Source: Beverwykella pulmonaria
Taxonomy: Eukaryota; Ascomycota; Dothideomycetes; Pleosporales; Melanommataceae
Direction: 5' to 3'
NCBI GenBank assembly: GCA_001599595.1
Contig: BCHH01000011.1
Coordinates: forward strand, 579,894-643,893
Length of the DNA: 64,000 nt
The notes beneath the pieces are model-generated. The model saw only the letters and a program-made list of their open reading frames with translations. It was not told the DNA's origin and did no database searches. This document shows, piece after piece, positions 45,530-57,845 of this stretch (positions within the stretch are counted from its first letter, which is position 1; every line of letters begins with the position of its first letter). The position numbers and the translations under genes were made by a program.

Positions 45530-46338
45530 TCAAAGCCAAAGCATCAACAGGCCTGGAATCGCCATAAACACCCCAGTCATCAACACAAAGAGGTTGCCAA
45601 AATACGACACTGTTCCAGCGCGGAGTCTGGCAGCAGCGCCGGTGAAGTTAACTGGGGGAGTGCTGCTAGGTACAGAAGCATTGCCTGTGGGATAAGGAGC
45701 CGTTGAGTAAGCAGTGGTAGCTGGCTTCGAAGTTGCAGTAGGTGCTGAACCATAGGTTGGTGTACCGGTCTGCGATGGGAGGTCGTTGGAAAGCGTCGAG
45801 CTCAGAGAAGCGAACAATGAGCTGGCCTGTACCTCATTCGTCGCAGTGAAAGAAACGGTAGTGTAATAGGTTGTTTTCGTCGATGTCAGTTCGCTCGAGA
45901 ACGCGAAGTATGTGTAGTAGTAGTAATAGTAATAGTACGTGATGGTCCTTGTGTACCAAGTGTATTCAACGACTGGCGGAGGGGTCGAAACTGGCGCAGG
46001 AGTTGTGGAAACGACATTAGATATGATCGCCGTCGCGACGGGTTGCGTTCCATCAGGGCAGGTATCTGGCGGCATGACATAGGTGATGCCGTCCGAGCAG
46101 CAGATACCCCCGGGAGGAATGCAAGGGAAGGCACCTGATAGTGTAAGTTAGACTTGTTACAGAATACTATCATAGGGAACCAACCTGGGCACACAGGGAT
46201 CCATGAAGGATTCCGGCAAGATTGACGCGGGGAGAGTGAGGAACGTTTCCCAAGAGCACCTGCTGCTTCCGCAGAGACTAAACTCCAAAGTGCGCCTAGA
46301 AGAAGGGCGGAACGGATGGATAAGAGTGAAGGTGCCAT
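45530..46338 (-). CDS. Ser/Thr-rich probable GPI-anchored cell-wall protein
   Basis: Two exons, 46338-46185 and 46134-45530, joined across a 50-bp intron (GTTGGT donor, TCTAAC branch), giving 252 residues. A signal peptide is followed by a Kex2-like KR, then a cysteine cluster (CRNPSWIPVCPGAFPCIPPG, ICCSDG). A tyrosine run follows (ITYYYYYYYYTYFAFSSEL), then a long Ser/Thr/Pro-rich stalk. The extreme C-terminus is hydrophobic (LFVLMTGVFMAIPGLLMLWL) with small residues before it, as expected of a GPI-attachment signal. It would sit at the plasma membrane or wall. No enzymatic domain is visible. Confidence 0.8.
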
Positions 46339-49126
46339 TATTATAAATCTTTTTGAAACAAAGCGAGTGAGGGGAGTCTCTTGGGCACTGATGTCTACAG
46401 TAGAAACAAATGAATTGTGCTCTTTACATCCTAAGAAAGAGGAGAAAGAGGTCAAGATATATAATCGCGGATATGCACTGTGCTTTTGGTTTCTCTGCTC
46501 TGTTTGCCGTTCTAATTTCCGCCTGCTGTCGTTGAACGTACGACACGTTTATGGCCCCCTCAAGCTTTGCCAATAATATTTACGATCGCAAGCCACTCAT
46601 AATACTTGCAGAACACGGGACGAATTTCTAGGCACACGCTGACCAGTACGTCCAACGACACGAGGAATGCGAAACATTCAGTGACGCCAAGGGAAAGACG
46701 CACGGAGCCAAGTCAATTCACCAATCAGGTGCTTCAGAGAAAGTCTGAAACAAGCCTAATTCGCTAATCGAGGTTAGGGTCCAACATGGGCTGGTGCTTT
46801 TGACGATGTGATTATTCCGTAGCCCTGGCGGGCGGAACAGAGATACCACAAGACTGAGAGCCTCAACAACACTCCAACTTCGAGTTGGGGTGATTTCGCA
46901 CGCGACTGGTTATAAAGTAAGGACTAAAAAGATGTATTATATTTGATTCCTCTCTTTCACACAGAAATTTTCCGGCTAGTTGGTAGTATTGCCATTAACG
47001 AGCAAGCATAGCGTAAGGCTGAAAAAGCGAGGCAAACGAAGAATCCCCGCCTCGCACTAATAAACCACGTCGATTCTCAACTGGGGAAATCCAGCGAGGG
47101 CGACTAATAATAGTGATGGGAAAGATTCTCCCGCGATTGTCGTGCTCCATGATTCGTGCCTTGCAGCATTGACAAGACGATAATCCTTCCGCAGTGAAAA
47201 TCTGGCTCGAGCACTGATTGGAGATCTCTTCAGGAACAACTATTGTCATGTCAGGGAATCCTTGTGCAGAATTCAGGGGCCCACATTCTCAAAATCCAGC
47301 CGCAAAATAAATGGACTCTGCGTATCAGTCTAGGGGCATCTTCGGTACCAATGATGAAGCGATAAGCGACCCACCCGACGTCATTTGGCCCTAGGCCTTC
47401 GAATAAGAAGTCGAAGCGCTGGACAAGCGTGGATAGTGCCAATGTGCAGTACAACTCAGCACGGGCAAGACTGAGGCATGGGTCAGCAGATGAGGACGTG
47501 TTATTTAAACTTTGCGAGGGCTGATTAGATCCGAGGGGGAGCGAGGCCTAGTCGCACCGACCACACGCTTCCATTTTGAGGTTCAATGGGAAAGTGTATT
47601 GAGTACTGGGAACGAACAACTGTCTTGAGGGTGGCGTTGGGGCGGGACGATAGTCGAGTGGACAGGCACGTTGCCAAGTTGGGTAGGCGCAGGAATTTCT
47701 TGAGCGCTAACATCGGAGTCAACTGTCATATTCATAAATCGGAATTTGTTCTTGGTGCGCATCACGTAATTCCCGCATACCTGTTTTCCTCACCAAAATA
47801 ATAGCTTTTGCAAATTTATTTATGACGCGTCAATATTCAACAGTGGCACTTGATATCCTAACCAAACAAAGTGAGGCTGTACAGGGCCATACAGAGTGCC
47901 TATACTGATGGTTTTGTGGTGTTGTAGGTAACCATGAATCGAGCCCATGGCATTGCCGCCCATTGACCAGGCCGTCAGCCAACACCACCTCTTCAAGGCC
48001 CTGTATATACGAGTCGTGGCCTCTCTACACGTACGCGCCTTGATAGCCATCGATTTCTGCAGCTTGGTTGGACCCATGAGCCTATCTATAAACGTGTTGC
48101 TGTTTCAGAGACTGTAGTGGTGTGAGTGGTTTCGTAAGTAGGGAGCTGAAATGTAGTACAGTTGTATTGAGACGAATCCTCGAGGTTGACTCAGGGGCAT
48201 CGAGAAGACCATATACTCCTACGTAGTCGCGTGGTCTTGTCTTGGACCTGTGGCTGGTGATGTATAAAGCACAACAGCCGTCAATGCTATTAGCAAGAAC
48301 GACAATTTTAACCTGCTCTGCCTAGCAAAGACAGTAGTCCACCAGCTATCCCGTCCTTCCACAAACTTAGAACTATAATTATGTTCTAGATCAGCAAAGT
48401 CCCTAAAACCTACAGTACCAGAGAACAAAGCAACATCTCCAATACTATCTTCTTCCTGTCGAACCGTGCGAACCTAAGCGTCAACAATGTTGATAGGCGC
48501 CGCAGGTTAGTTTAGTATAATAAAACCAGGTACGGCGCCCTAGAAGTGGTCAACAACGCGACCCAGACCCAGCTGCGCGTGTCCAAGAAGTTCGTTGGCA
48601 TTTTTATCAGGCGGTTGTCGTCGAAAGTTAGCCTCGATTGTTAATTGTTTATTGGCTGACATTTTTCTGACCACTTGCTCAAATCTCGCAATGAGACGTG
48701 CAGCGAAGGTATGACTACAAACCGACTTGCGGTTTAGAAAGCAGGATGAAAACTCTGGAGGAAGACGTAGGACAATAGCAGGTCTAAATAAGTGAAAAGA
48801 GAGAAAATACACAATTGAGATAAGAAACTATCACCCAGTCCTGACGAATCTCGTTCCTTTCTTGCTTCTATGATCTTAAAATCACTCGTTTTGTATCTTG
48901 ATGCTTATTCGCCAAGTAGATCAATAGTCTAATCTACGGGCAAGTGTCCGTTGCTACATAATTTCTCTATCTACTACCTAAGAGAAGAGCACATTTCAAT
49001 AGGTATATAGATATGAGTATGATTCCCAAAGTCTACTCTCCCTAGCTGACTGCGCTTGTGCGCTTGTGCGTACAGTGGATCGTGCTCTATTTGATAGAGA
49101 AAGGCTAGCTCTTCTTCATACTCTTG
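46339..49126. other. gene-poor stretch with one P450 remnant
   Basis: About 2.8 kb. Apart from the P450-like fragment at 47251-47480, only short frames without domain features are present. Confidence 0.45.
47251..47480 (-). pseudogene. cytochrome P450 C-terminal remnant
   Basis: The minus strand reads CLSLARAELYCTLALSTLVQ then RFDFLFEGLGPNDVGWVAYR. This matches the stretch after the heme cysteine of fungal P450s (normally CLG..LA.AELY..LA...RF). The segment before the cysteine does not form a heme-binding FxxGxRxC motif, and upstream frames do not join into a P450 body. A decayed tail end is the simplest reading; homology rests on a short motif. Confidence 0.42.
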
Positions 49127-49806
49127 TTATTCGAACCGCGCCTCCCTTGGGTAATACTGCAATTCGCTCTCCAGATAGCAGATCATGGCCTGATCTTCAT
49201 CGTTTTCTGGCCGGACAAGGACAATATGAGCATTAGTACTTTGCAAAGCCTCGACTATTTTCCATGAACGTGCCAACATGCAGTGCCCTGTAACGCTAAA
49301 ACTACGCCTCTGGAGATCGTGTTTGATATTGTAACATAAATAAACGTACTCAACGCTTTGGGAATGAGGAATAGATTTTGGACGTCGCTAGGATGAAAGC
49401 GGCAATCTCGCAGCTCGAGATGGGTGCATGTCGAAGTTCGGGGGCTAAATTGGGCTAGTCTCTCATCCGCCTCATCCAAGTAACCGTCTAAGGTGTGGTG
49501 AAGGTGAATTCTCTCAATGGTAGGCATTGCAAATATATCCGGGCTAACAATAGCACCCGTTGGCTCACACGCGACATGCTCGTAAGTCCAGAACAATGAC
49601 TTCAAGTTCGTAAACGTCGAACCACGCTCGGCACCTGTCCCAAAACGCCATAGCATTTGTTCCATATATTTGGCGTGCCACGGCATCGCGATATCGTACC
49701 ATTTTCGCGAGCACCGTGCTGCGACTGTGACGGTGGCTTTCGACGTGCAGCTCTCCAGGATGTGGGGGATCAACTCCACGGCCAGGTATGGTACTTCGCC
49801 ACTCAT
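49127..49806 (-). CDS. F-box-like protein, small
   Basis: Exons 49806-49350 and 49287-49127, joined over a 62-bp intron (GTACGT donor, TTACAG acceptor), giving 205 residues. The N-terminus VPYLAVELIPHILESC, then VAARCSRKWYDIAMPWHAKY, resembles the F-box of fungal leucine-repeat F-box proteins. A short region with THLELRDCRFHPSDVQNLFL follows, and the C-terminus is acidic. It is much shorter than usual F-box proteins and could be a truncated family member. The role as an SCF adaptor is inferred from the fold only. Confidence 0.62.
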
Positions 49807-50896
49807 CTTGAAATCGTAGAACAGTAGTAGGTTTGAATGAGCGTTGAGAGGGAAGAAGTATGAGAAGAGATCTCAAATACAGCAGGCACAGGCTCACTTT
49901 AGCAGCAGACAAAGAACAGTTGACAGTGGCACGATCCGATCAAGTCCCGAGCTTCCAGATTCGTCAGTACCAATGACCGTGTGAGAAGCATTACGATATT
50001 CGTCAGTCCAAGTGAGCTACATGTTGAACTGGATATGTTCCGCTCAATATAAGAGATTCGAATCGTACGTACACACTTTTAACACTATATAAATCGAAGA
50101 CATTGAGTCGAAGTCATTGCGCAGCCACACTCACCCCCGCAACTTTTACCTCAGCCAATCACATGCTCGCTGCGCTGTGTCATCGCTATTGACTGAAATG
50201 ATCGTGCGTCCAGGCTGGAGAAGGCCAGCTTGATCTCAGACACCTCGCTAAGCCGTATCGTAGTGGAGATTGCCGGGGCGAGGTCGGAGGGACGCATCAC
50301 TTAGCCACAGTTACGGCCGCCGCCTTAGCGGTTGCGTGGCGTTATTGCTCAGCTAACCAAAGCGCTCAACTTACCGTGTGCGCCAGATAGTGCGACTTTG
50401 TGCCGTGGCTATGCTCTTGTTGCAGTCCCATACCACCTAAGCTCCACTTCTCTCACTTCGACACACTCTTATTGGTGGAACAATCTACACGACTCTCGAA
50501 CCTTAATGCATACATCTCTACCACCTCGACTTTAGACAAGTCTTTCAAACCGGCCTGTTACTGATATTTGTGTCACGTCTTAATCAGTCCACTCCACACG
50601 TCCAAGCAATGGCCTTCAATCCGACGTTCACGAGCATCGCCCAGCTGCTGGTACGCTTTACAAGGGTATAAACCATCTGACCATGCCATCCTACCACTAT
50701 GGCGAGCTCCCTACCCACTTTATACTATATTCCAAATGCACTAGCTGTTTTGGGGATCGGCATCAATCTACTCACTCTACTAAATCATGCAACAGGCTAA
50801 AGTCAATCGCTCGACTTACCGAGATCATTAATTCTAAATGTTCTGCACTTGAACTGGCTTTGCTGTCGCAATGAAGTTTCCAGTTGTTCTTCCATC
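49807..50896. other. intergenic
   Basis: Divergent upstream regions of the F-box-like and UstYa-like genes; small frames inside have no recognisable features. Confidence 0.45.
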
Positions 50897-51769
50897 ATGA
50901 ATCTCGGCCACGACGACGTCGAAGAAGAAAGCCAGGCTTTCCTTTCGCATTCGAAAGAGAGCGAAGATGCCTCAACAAGGCCCTATGAGAAGCGCAATCC
51001 AGGGAAGCGAATGATGTGGTATCTGCGATTGCTTTTTGAAGTTTCTATGGCCTCAGCAATTGTGTATCTCTTATTCTTCCGACAGCTTCCAGCGAGAGGA
51101 AGTTTGAGGAGATCACCAGTGCCTCAATGTACGTCGCTCTCACCGTAGATATTGGAATCCATCTTGAAAATGCCACAAGGCTAACATTCTAGCAAGTTCC
51201 TCGAAAGATATTCAAGTTCCACACTGATCCAAGATACACCCGCGAAGATATGTTCTACAACGAGACGACCACTCTCCACACACTGCACAACTGGATCCCC
51301 TTGAGCTCAGGTATCCTCTTCCCTCTTCAACCCCCAAACCTCCCATCGACTTCGCTAACGCGCTTCTCCAGCCAGCCGTGGCTATGTCGTTCTCTCTGAC
51401 TCTGTACCCTACGATCTCCCCGAACCCTACACCGTAGCCTTAGATCGCTTCCGCGAAGGTCCCGGGTACATGATGTCTGTCTTTCACCAACTTCACTGCC
51501 TTTCGTATCTCGCAGAGCATTTCCAGCAGGGTTATGGAGGGGTTGAGTTGATTGATGAAGTGGCGCATCATTCGGCACATTGCTTTGAGTATCTGCGTCA
51601 AGGGATCATGTGCGCAGCTGATACAACGCTAGAGGGCAAGACAGAAGAGGGGCCGGGAGAAGGCTCGGAGCATGAGTGTGTGGATTATGATAAGGTATTG
51701 GAGTGGGCAAATGCGCACGCGGCTTATAAGTGGAGAGAGGCTCTGCTGCCCGGGGAGTCGATACTCTGA
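50897..51769 (+). CDS. UstYa-like (DUF3328) oxidase
   Basis: Three exons, 50897-51128, 51197-51310 and 51372-51769, giving 247 residues. An acidic head is followed by a transmembrane helix (LLFEVSMASAIVYLLFF). Then come family blocks FPRKIFKFHTDPRY and WIPLSSASRGYVVLSD, the first HxxHC motif HQLHC (about 153-157), the second HSAHC (about 185-189) and IMCAADTTLE. The double HxxHC is required for activity in characterised UstYa and UstYb. The acceptor of intron 1 is the second AG (GCAAG), since the first one puts a stop in frame. It converges on the PTH11-like gene with a 62-bp gap. Its substrate could be a peptide or other metabolite. Confidence 0.86.
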
Positions 51770-51831
51770 TCTTTAGTTTCGATACATGAAGTCGATTCAA
51801 GTCACTGTGAAGAATTAAATAAACACTACCT

Positions 51832-53338
51832 TCAGGACGTCACAATGGTGACCTTCGTCGTCTTCACAATTCCCCTAGGCTCAATCCGGTCAATGCCCAA
51901 TATAGCATCGCTAGACGCATCAGATCCCCCTCCGCTTCTATTGTCACTCTTCTCATCCCCAGCACTGGCGACGTTGTAGAGCCCCAGCTCGTTCAGTTCT
52001 ATCTCTGTCACATCTCGATCTTTACCTCTGTTTGCATACTCGGCGCCGACGGCGGTGTTGTCAGAGTTGCCGTTTCGATGCGCGAGGTATCCGGAAGAGA
52101 ACTGCCGTTTGTAGCCTTGAGAGGCGCCAGTTCGTTGACCGGAGGCCCCAGTGGTGAGAGACCGGGCGGTTTCGAGGAGCCAGCGGAATGCGGGTTTGAG
52201 AGAGGGGAGGGTGGCGGCGACAATGCCAACGTTCATTTCAATCCTAATCTTTGTCAGTGGCCCTCATACGTGTTTGGAGCGGTACAGAGGTTTTGCAAAA
52301 ATGATGGAGGGACCGCTTACATTTGCCAGGCATAATACCAGGAACGATTGCCGGTTGAATCGATGTCATCGAAGAAATGGAATAAGAGAGGTGTTTTGAT
52401 GATTCCAGCCGCGCATGCACTATTGGTTTTCAGCATGTTGATTCACTCATATTGGATCTTCTGAGTACCTACAAGAACCCTAGGCTCAATATAAAAATAA
52501 GTGAAGCCTTTGTCCGCTTATTCACCTGCAACGCCCATATCAAAGGTATCGGCACGAGCGCAAGGATAATGTCCGTAAGAATATTCGTAACTGCTATAGT
52601 GAGCAAAGGATCCTAATGCCAAAAGCTTGCTGGACTTACTACTATTGACCAGTGCAATGTTTCGGTATGTTGTAAGTGACAGGCACTTCGCATTTCCCGT
52701 TCCGATCGGCGGAGGGCGGAGAGAAAAATCCCAGTTCGCTGCTATCGGCACGCAACCGAAGACGATGGAAAATAGTGTGAAGAGCATAAATGCGACCAGG
52801 AATGCTACGATCATCAGCACCACATCATTCCAGCCACGGATTAAGATGGACTGACCAATAATACCCCAGAGGAATCGACGATAACGCGTTTGCCGTATAA
52901 ACCCGAGCAAAAAGAATGCGACAGACAGTTTTACAAAGAAAATTGCTAATGGAATGAGTATCGCAACGATGAAGATCCACATGAGCAGTGGCATAATGTT
53001 CTCCGGTGGTATAGCAAAGATATGTTTTCCCATGCCGAGATGCACCACGTGCAGGAAGAAACTACAACTGAGTATGCTGCAAATCTAAACCATGGCGTCA
53101 ATTTGTTATTCTTTATCGAACGGAAATGGCTACTTACCATAGCAGCAACGATGAAGTAGTCATCTAGTCTATACACTCGAAGAACGAAGACTCTGATGTA
53201 TACTCGGCACATAACTGCGACGAAAGCTATAAGCAGCAAGGAAAGATCGATAGCCGTTAGCTGTCCTTGAACAGACCACGTATAATATGCCGGATCAGTG
53301 GGTATAACTAGAGGATCCTGCCTCTCTAGGATAGCCAT
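51832..53338 (-). CDS. PTH11-like integral membrane protein (rhodopsin-domain family), second
   Basis: Five exons: 53338-53138, 53084-52640, 52593-52473, 52419-52321 and 52243-51832, giving 425 residues. Helix-rich family blocks are LTAIDLSLLLIAFVAVMCRV, YRLDDYFIVAAM, IPLAIFFVKLSVAFFLLGF, ILTDIILALVPIPLIWALQV, FACAAGIIKTPLLFHFFDD and IEMNVGIVAATLPSLKPAFR. A long hydrophilic cytosolic tail with Ser/Gly/Asp runs follows. Sequence and intron positions differ enough from the 42.5-kb gene that they are not a recent duplication. A receptor or sensor role is likely only by family. Confidence 0.87.
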
Positions 53339-56300
53339 GTTGGTTAGAGCCTGGCCCCAGGACCTCGGGCACTGCAAGTGTAGAAACAATTTGGTGTTGA
53401 ATGATGTTGTTGTACCGAGGGAAAACAAGCTTTTGCTCCAAATTTGGCTGAGAGCGTATTTGTACTTGGAGGTTCTTATTCCACTACCAATAGTGCCATT
53501 GTGGCAGTCGAACAACGTGAGAGAGCCGGTAATCAGTAGTAGTTCGTTCCAGTAGCTGTTTCCATGATTTCAGATAGATCGCGGGTTTGAAAGCAGGGTT
53601 AAGAAAAGGAATTCGCGAACAGGTCGTGCGACGTCTCGCACTATGAATAATATTGGCGGACAGTAGAAGTTTTGGGTCGCAACGCGTGACACACTAGCGA
53701 TAGATAATGGACGTATGGTATATTAGATCCTGCTATCAGGCCCGGGATAAACGCGTTGACGGCTCATCAAGGTGTCGCAGAGTATCTGCAGGATAGTGTT
53801 CAATCATTTTCTCATTGGTTTGTTCAATCATGGTTATTTTGAACTCTAAACAGTCGAGATGAGGAAACAGGGTTTGACAGAATGGGCGACCTGAATGATG
53901 GACATATTTTGCCGGTTGCTGCACGGAATTGCGGAGGTGGCGCTCTCGACTTTGCAACAGCCGAACTTGTCCCCTGATGATTGGCTGGCATATGGATGAC
54001 GATGCTTTATTTGAACCCTTTTTGTTCGACTCGGGCTCCAGCGCTGAACGCTCAAGCCGTGACGCGGATGTATAGATTGAAGCCTTCATTAATTCGTCGG
54101 ATATTGATCGGAAAGGCTCACTTCTTACATGCGATCAGCGATGAATCTCCGAGTACTAAATATTACTTACCTCGTGCTAAAGAGCAATATTTACTAGAAA
54201 TATTTAATAGGAAGATCGTATAGGTGGATACTTGAGGAGAGCTACAGTTAAGATGGGTGTGTCAAGTTGCTGTATTGCTGAACTTATCCGGATTGACAAA
54301 TGCGGAGATTTGTCGAGATGAATAACCGTAGGCTGAATGTTGGCCAATAATGAGACTAGTCTGCACAATATGCATCTTTTGAAGGTTGGAAGACGCGATG
54401 ATCAGGGCAGTGTCGAACTTATGAACAATGAAACTTGCTGTCCACTTGTGTCCACCTACAGTGTCTACGCATGTCTCCCGAGGTTACTTCAAGCTACACA
54501 CTATAGACCTAAATCCATGTACGCTGTGTTGGCTCCTTTCCGGAATATAATCGTCCACATTCTCTGTCATAAAATAGTCTAGCCCCAACTTCAAGGCATC
54601 CATGGTTCAACTTGCATGGTTAGGTGTAGAGCAGGCAGCGACTCTCTTGGGCGAGATGGATAGGTCGCAATTAAATGTGGTCAAGCCGGTGTATAGATCA
54701 ATAGGTCAATTTTTCTTCCACTTAGCTTCACTCCTGGAACGGGCAGCTTGCGTTGTAGCGTAGAATTTTCTCGACGTCCCATAGCTCTACTATAAAGACG
54801 TTGAATTGAATGAACGAGTTGCCTATAATTACGTTCTTTATTATTTGTGGTAGTGATTTCGATCTGAAGCAGTAGTTTTTATCTTCTCCAGTGGTGTTGT
54901 TATGATCCCTTCGCGATCAAGATACACGCTCTGTGTGTGTAGAACACGTGCGACACGTGACACCATGCGGCATCTAACTTTTGGGTAAATGTGTCCGGAG
55001 TTGCCTCAGAAACCAGAAAAAAGGAGCCGATAGACACTCTGAGGTGGAAAAGAGCTACAGCCTGGTCTATCTATTTAGCGAGGAGACTAGAACCAGCTCC
55101 GACTTAAAGCTTGTAAACGAAAAGTGGGAACTAAGGGCTCTCATTCTGGTATATATAGTACGGAACAGTTAACTCCACATCGTTTAGCCTGGGAAAATAC
55201 TCCTCCACATATTTACAAAACTCTCAGTGTAAAGACGCGTATTTACGAGGCAGAACGGAATCAACCCCGAAACGTGGAATTCTGGGAACGCAACACTCTT
55301 AAAATTTTCTTGAAGTATGACCTTGCGCAATTGGGTCCGATCCTTACGTGTGAGATTTTTGAGAAATTGAATAGTTATGGAAGCAGCCGAAACACGAAAT
55401 TTAAGGTGATTGTCTATGAGGATAACCTCGTCGCTGGTGGGTGGGCAGCTGGTTTCTGTCGTGGTGTGACGAAGTTGATTGTATATCGATTCTACAGAGG
55501 AGCTACCGAAGAAATATCTATAGTCTTACCAAGCACGCTAGGAGCCTGCCAAGATGGTGAAAGCAAACATAGAAGTGAGTCACATGAGCAAACATAGAGG
55601 TGACTCGTTATGTGTCCCACGGGCCGACAGTTTCCATAAAGTTTTGCTCATTATAGGAGGGGATGATCCAGAGCAGAGAACACAAAGAAAGTGCTTCAAT
55701 GAAAAAGCCATCGGCGTAGATCCGTCTCAATCGGGGCCTGTTTCAGCCTTCGAGAAGACATACTATGTTTCATGCGAATTGGAGAGAATTAAGAGAGCCG
55801 GAAATATGGAGTACAGTAGACAATGTGATGTAATCAGAGGAGCTATCCATTGGGGCTAACGGAATACACATGCGAAGTAAAATGTACATTGAAGTAAACA
55901 GGGGCGGATTGCGTTAGACATTACTGAATGAGAACGCCGACTACAGACCAGCAATGAACTGAAATTCCAAGAACCTAAAACAAACCCGTCTAGGACATTT
56001 CTGGCTAACAGCTTACACCAACCACTCCATATCTTCGTACACATCCGTCTACGCAAGCCTAGGCAAATTGTGGCGCTGCAGCGTTTCATCTCATTCTATC
56101 GTACGGGGAGTATCTTGGAGGAAGCAATTCTCGGAAAATAAGCGATCGCTTACAAGATTCCTGACACCCGAACGCAGCACAAACAACTAAAACCTTGCTA
56201 GAAATTAGTCTTGTAGGAAGATAAGATCATAAACTGGTATTATTCCAAAAATAAAAATTTCAGAGATATGTTAATCTCCAAAGAGACAATGTTATAAGAG

Positions 56301-56679
56301 ACTTATTTTCTAAATTCACTTTCTCCTAAGATGGAGAGATCATCTGAAGTGCAAGCTTACCCCACAGCCTCGTTCCGAAACAGAGTAATCATCGCTTCGT
56401 TTAGCCAATCACATTTGTTCCCGAGAAGAATGCATATTGGGATCGGGAAACGGGGATCATAATGCTTGATCTACCACACCAAATGCATAGTAATTTGAAG
56501 GGGGCTGTGTAAGGACTCCGAAAACAAAGTGATTCTGCTAGGAGGGTGAGATGGTGTGGATATAAAAGGTAGTGGGTAGAACGTTACCAGAAACCACTCC
56601 ATCTTTCTATACTACGAGCCTCACGAGCAACTTGCAACACCAACAATTCAAGAACAAACCAAGCAGAACTTTTCCCACA
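53339..56679. other. gene-poor stretch, no recognised gene
   Basis: About 3.3 kb. Medium frames on the plus strand at 55124-55597 (157 codons) and 55554-55859 (101 codons) overlap in different phases and show no domain. They may be remnants of one old gene or chance. Confidence 0.4.
55124..55597 (+). CDS. hypothetical reading frame, doubtful
   Basis: 157 codons with a mixed, protein-like composition (VEFWERNTLKIFLKYDLAQL, FKVIVYEDNLVAGGWAAGF). I do not recognise a family, and no signal peptide or membrane helix is present. The next frame (55554-55859) overlaps it and could be a downstream exon. Kept only because it is the longest frame in the stretch. Confidence 0.2.
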   Translation: MGTKGSHSGIYSTEQLTPHRLAWENTPPHIYKTLSVKTRIYEAERNQPRNVEFWERNTLKIFLKYDLAQLGPILTCEIFEKLNSYGSSRNTKFKVIVYEDNLVAGGWAAGFCRGVTKLIVYRFYRGATEEISIVLPSTLGACQDGESKHRSESHEQT

Positions 56680-56991
56680 ATGCAGTTCACACTCTTCACA
56701 ATCTCTACGTTGTTGAGCCTTGCGCTCGCCGCCCCTCTCGCAAAAGTCGAGGCGCGACAAACCCCTTTAATCTTGTACACTTTCAAGGACATCACGTGAG
56801 CCCTCTGTTCCCATTACCTACATGCTCCTCTAGTCCCACACAAAATGTAAATTTTTTGGCACCCAAACAACTGCTGATCTTGGCTGGGAAGGGGAAATAC
56901 ATGGAGCGTCTACTGCAAGCCAGGACAAAACGTTGAAGAGATCCTAGGAGATATTCCAGGTGGGCCGTATATCTGCGGCGCGAAACAATAG
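56680..56991 (+). CDS. very small secreted protein (71 aa)
   Basis: Exons 56680-56795 and 56892-56991 join over a 96-bp intron (GTGAGC donor, TGCTGAT branch, GGGAAG acceptor). The signal peptide is MQFTLFTISTLLSLALAA, followed by a short pro-like stretch ending in VEAR and a mature part with two cysteines (WSVYCKPGQNVEEILGD, then PYICGAKQ) that could pair. Size and build fit fungal effector-like or host-interaction proteins. No homologue is recognised. A TATAAAA box at 56559-56565 lies about 120 bp upstream. Confidence 0.6.
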
Positions 56992-57409
56992 ATGAAGGCA
57001 CCATCACGGTAGTGAAATATATCGATGATAAGGCTCGGAGGTAGTGGTGTGGAGGTTATGTACTTTGTACATTACTGTTAATCTGTGTGAAGTTTTTTGA
57101 AGCTGGGCAAGGAAAAAGAATCTCTTAATTCACTCATTTAGTTCGATATGTCTGTAAGAAGAAGCTTGCCTTTAATGAGAACCACAAGTACAGTCAATGC
57201 TGACAAAAACTTGAAAGAGTTGGATTAACTTTGCGATGTCCTGCTATATCTGTCGCAGGGTCAATATCATCGGGTTGAGCTGGCGAGCAGATATTCTTCA
57301 TCACTAGCTTTCTATATTGCGAAACAAGTTAAAATCAGACTTCTCGTTGCTGAAATTGCTCACGTATCGCTTATTATCTATCATACTTGCCATTACAAAT
57401 AGCCATAAA

Positions 57410-57590
57410 TATATCTCATGGCCTGACCACTCCATATTTCAAAGAGCACCCGAAATATCACCATTCCAAAGCGGCTTCCACCTAACCGCCCTGATACCTC
57501 CAACAACAGTTCACAAGTATCATACTCTTCCGGCTTCACTGAATTTAGTAGCGCCCCAATACACTCAGCATTATCAAAGACTTTGAACTG
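57410..57590. repeat. direct repeat copy 1 (remnant of a small protein gene)
   Basis: Diverged but clear copy of 60737-60910. In minus-strand reading both encode a piece with VFDNAEC, LNSV and EEYDTC. In copy 1 the frame shifts after EEYDTC. The C-terminal similarity continues in another frame (AVRWKPLWNGDISGA), so it is a dead copy. Confidence 0.6.
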
Positions 57591-57845
57591 CCGACACTGG
57601 CTCTTCTTCTCTAAGAATGGGTTATACTCATTCTTCCCTTCCTCACCTTCATATGCCTTCCTTGCTTCCTCTATACTCAACAGCAGATCAAGAGGGAAGG
57701 AGAGGTTTAGTGCTGTGATGCCTGTGGGCAATCGGGTAAACAGCGCAACTCACTGTATGCCATATAGTCAGCACTGGTATTAACAGATCATGAATAATTT
57801 GGCGTATCTCTTTCACAATTATTGTTTATAAGCTCTACGTCCAAC

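Noticed and set aside
47525..47722. Extension of the P450 remnant upstream of the cysteine region
   Set aside because: No K-helix or heme-loop motif can be read in any frame; only the tail segment is kept.
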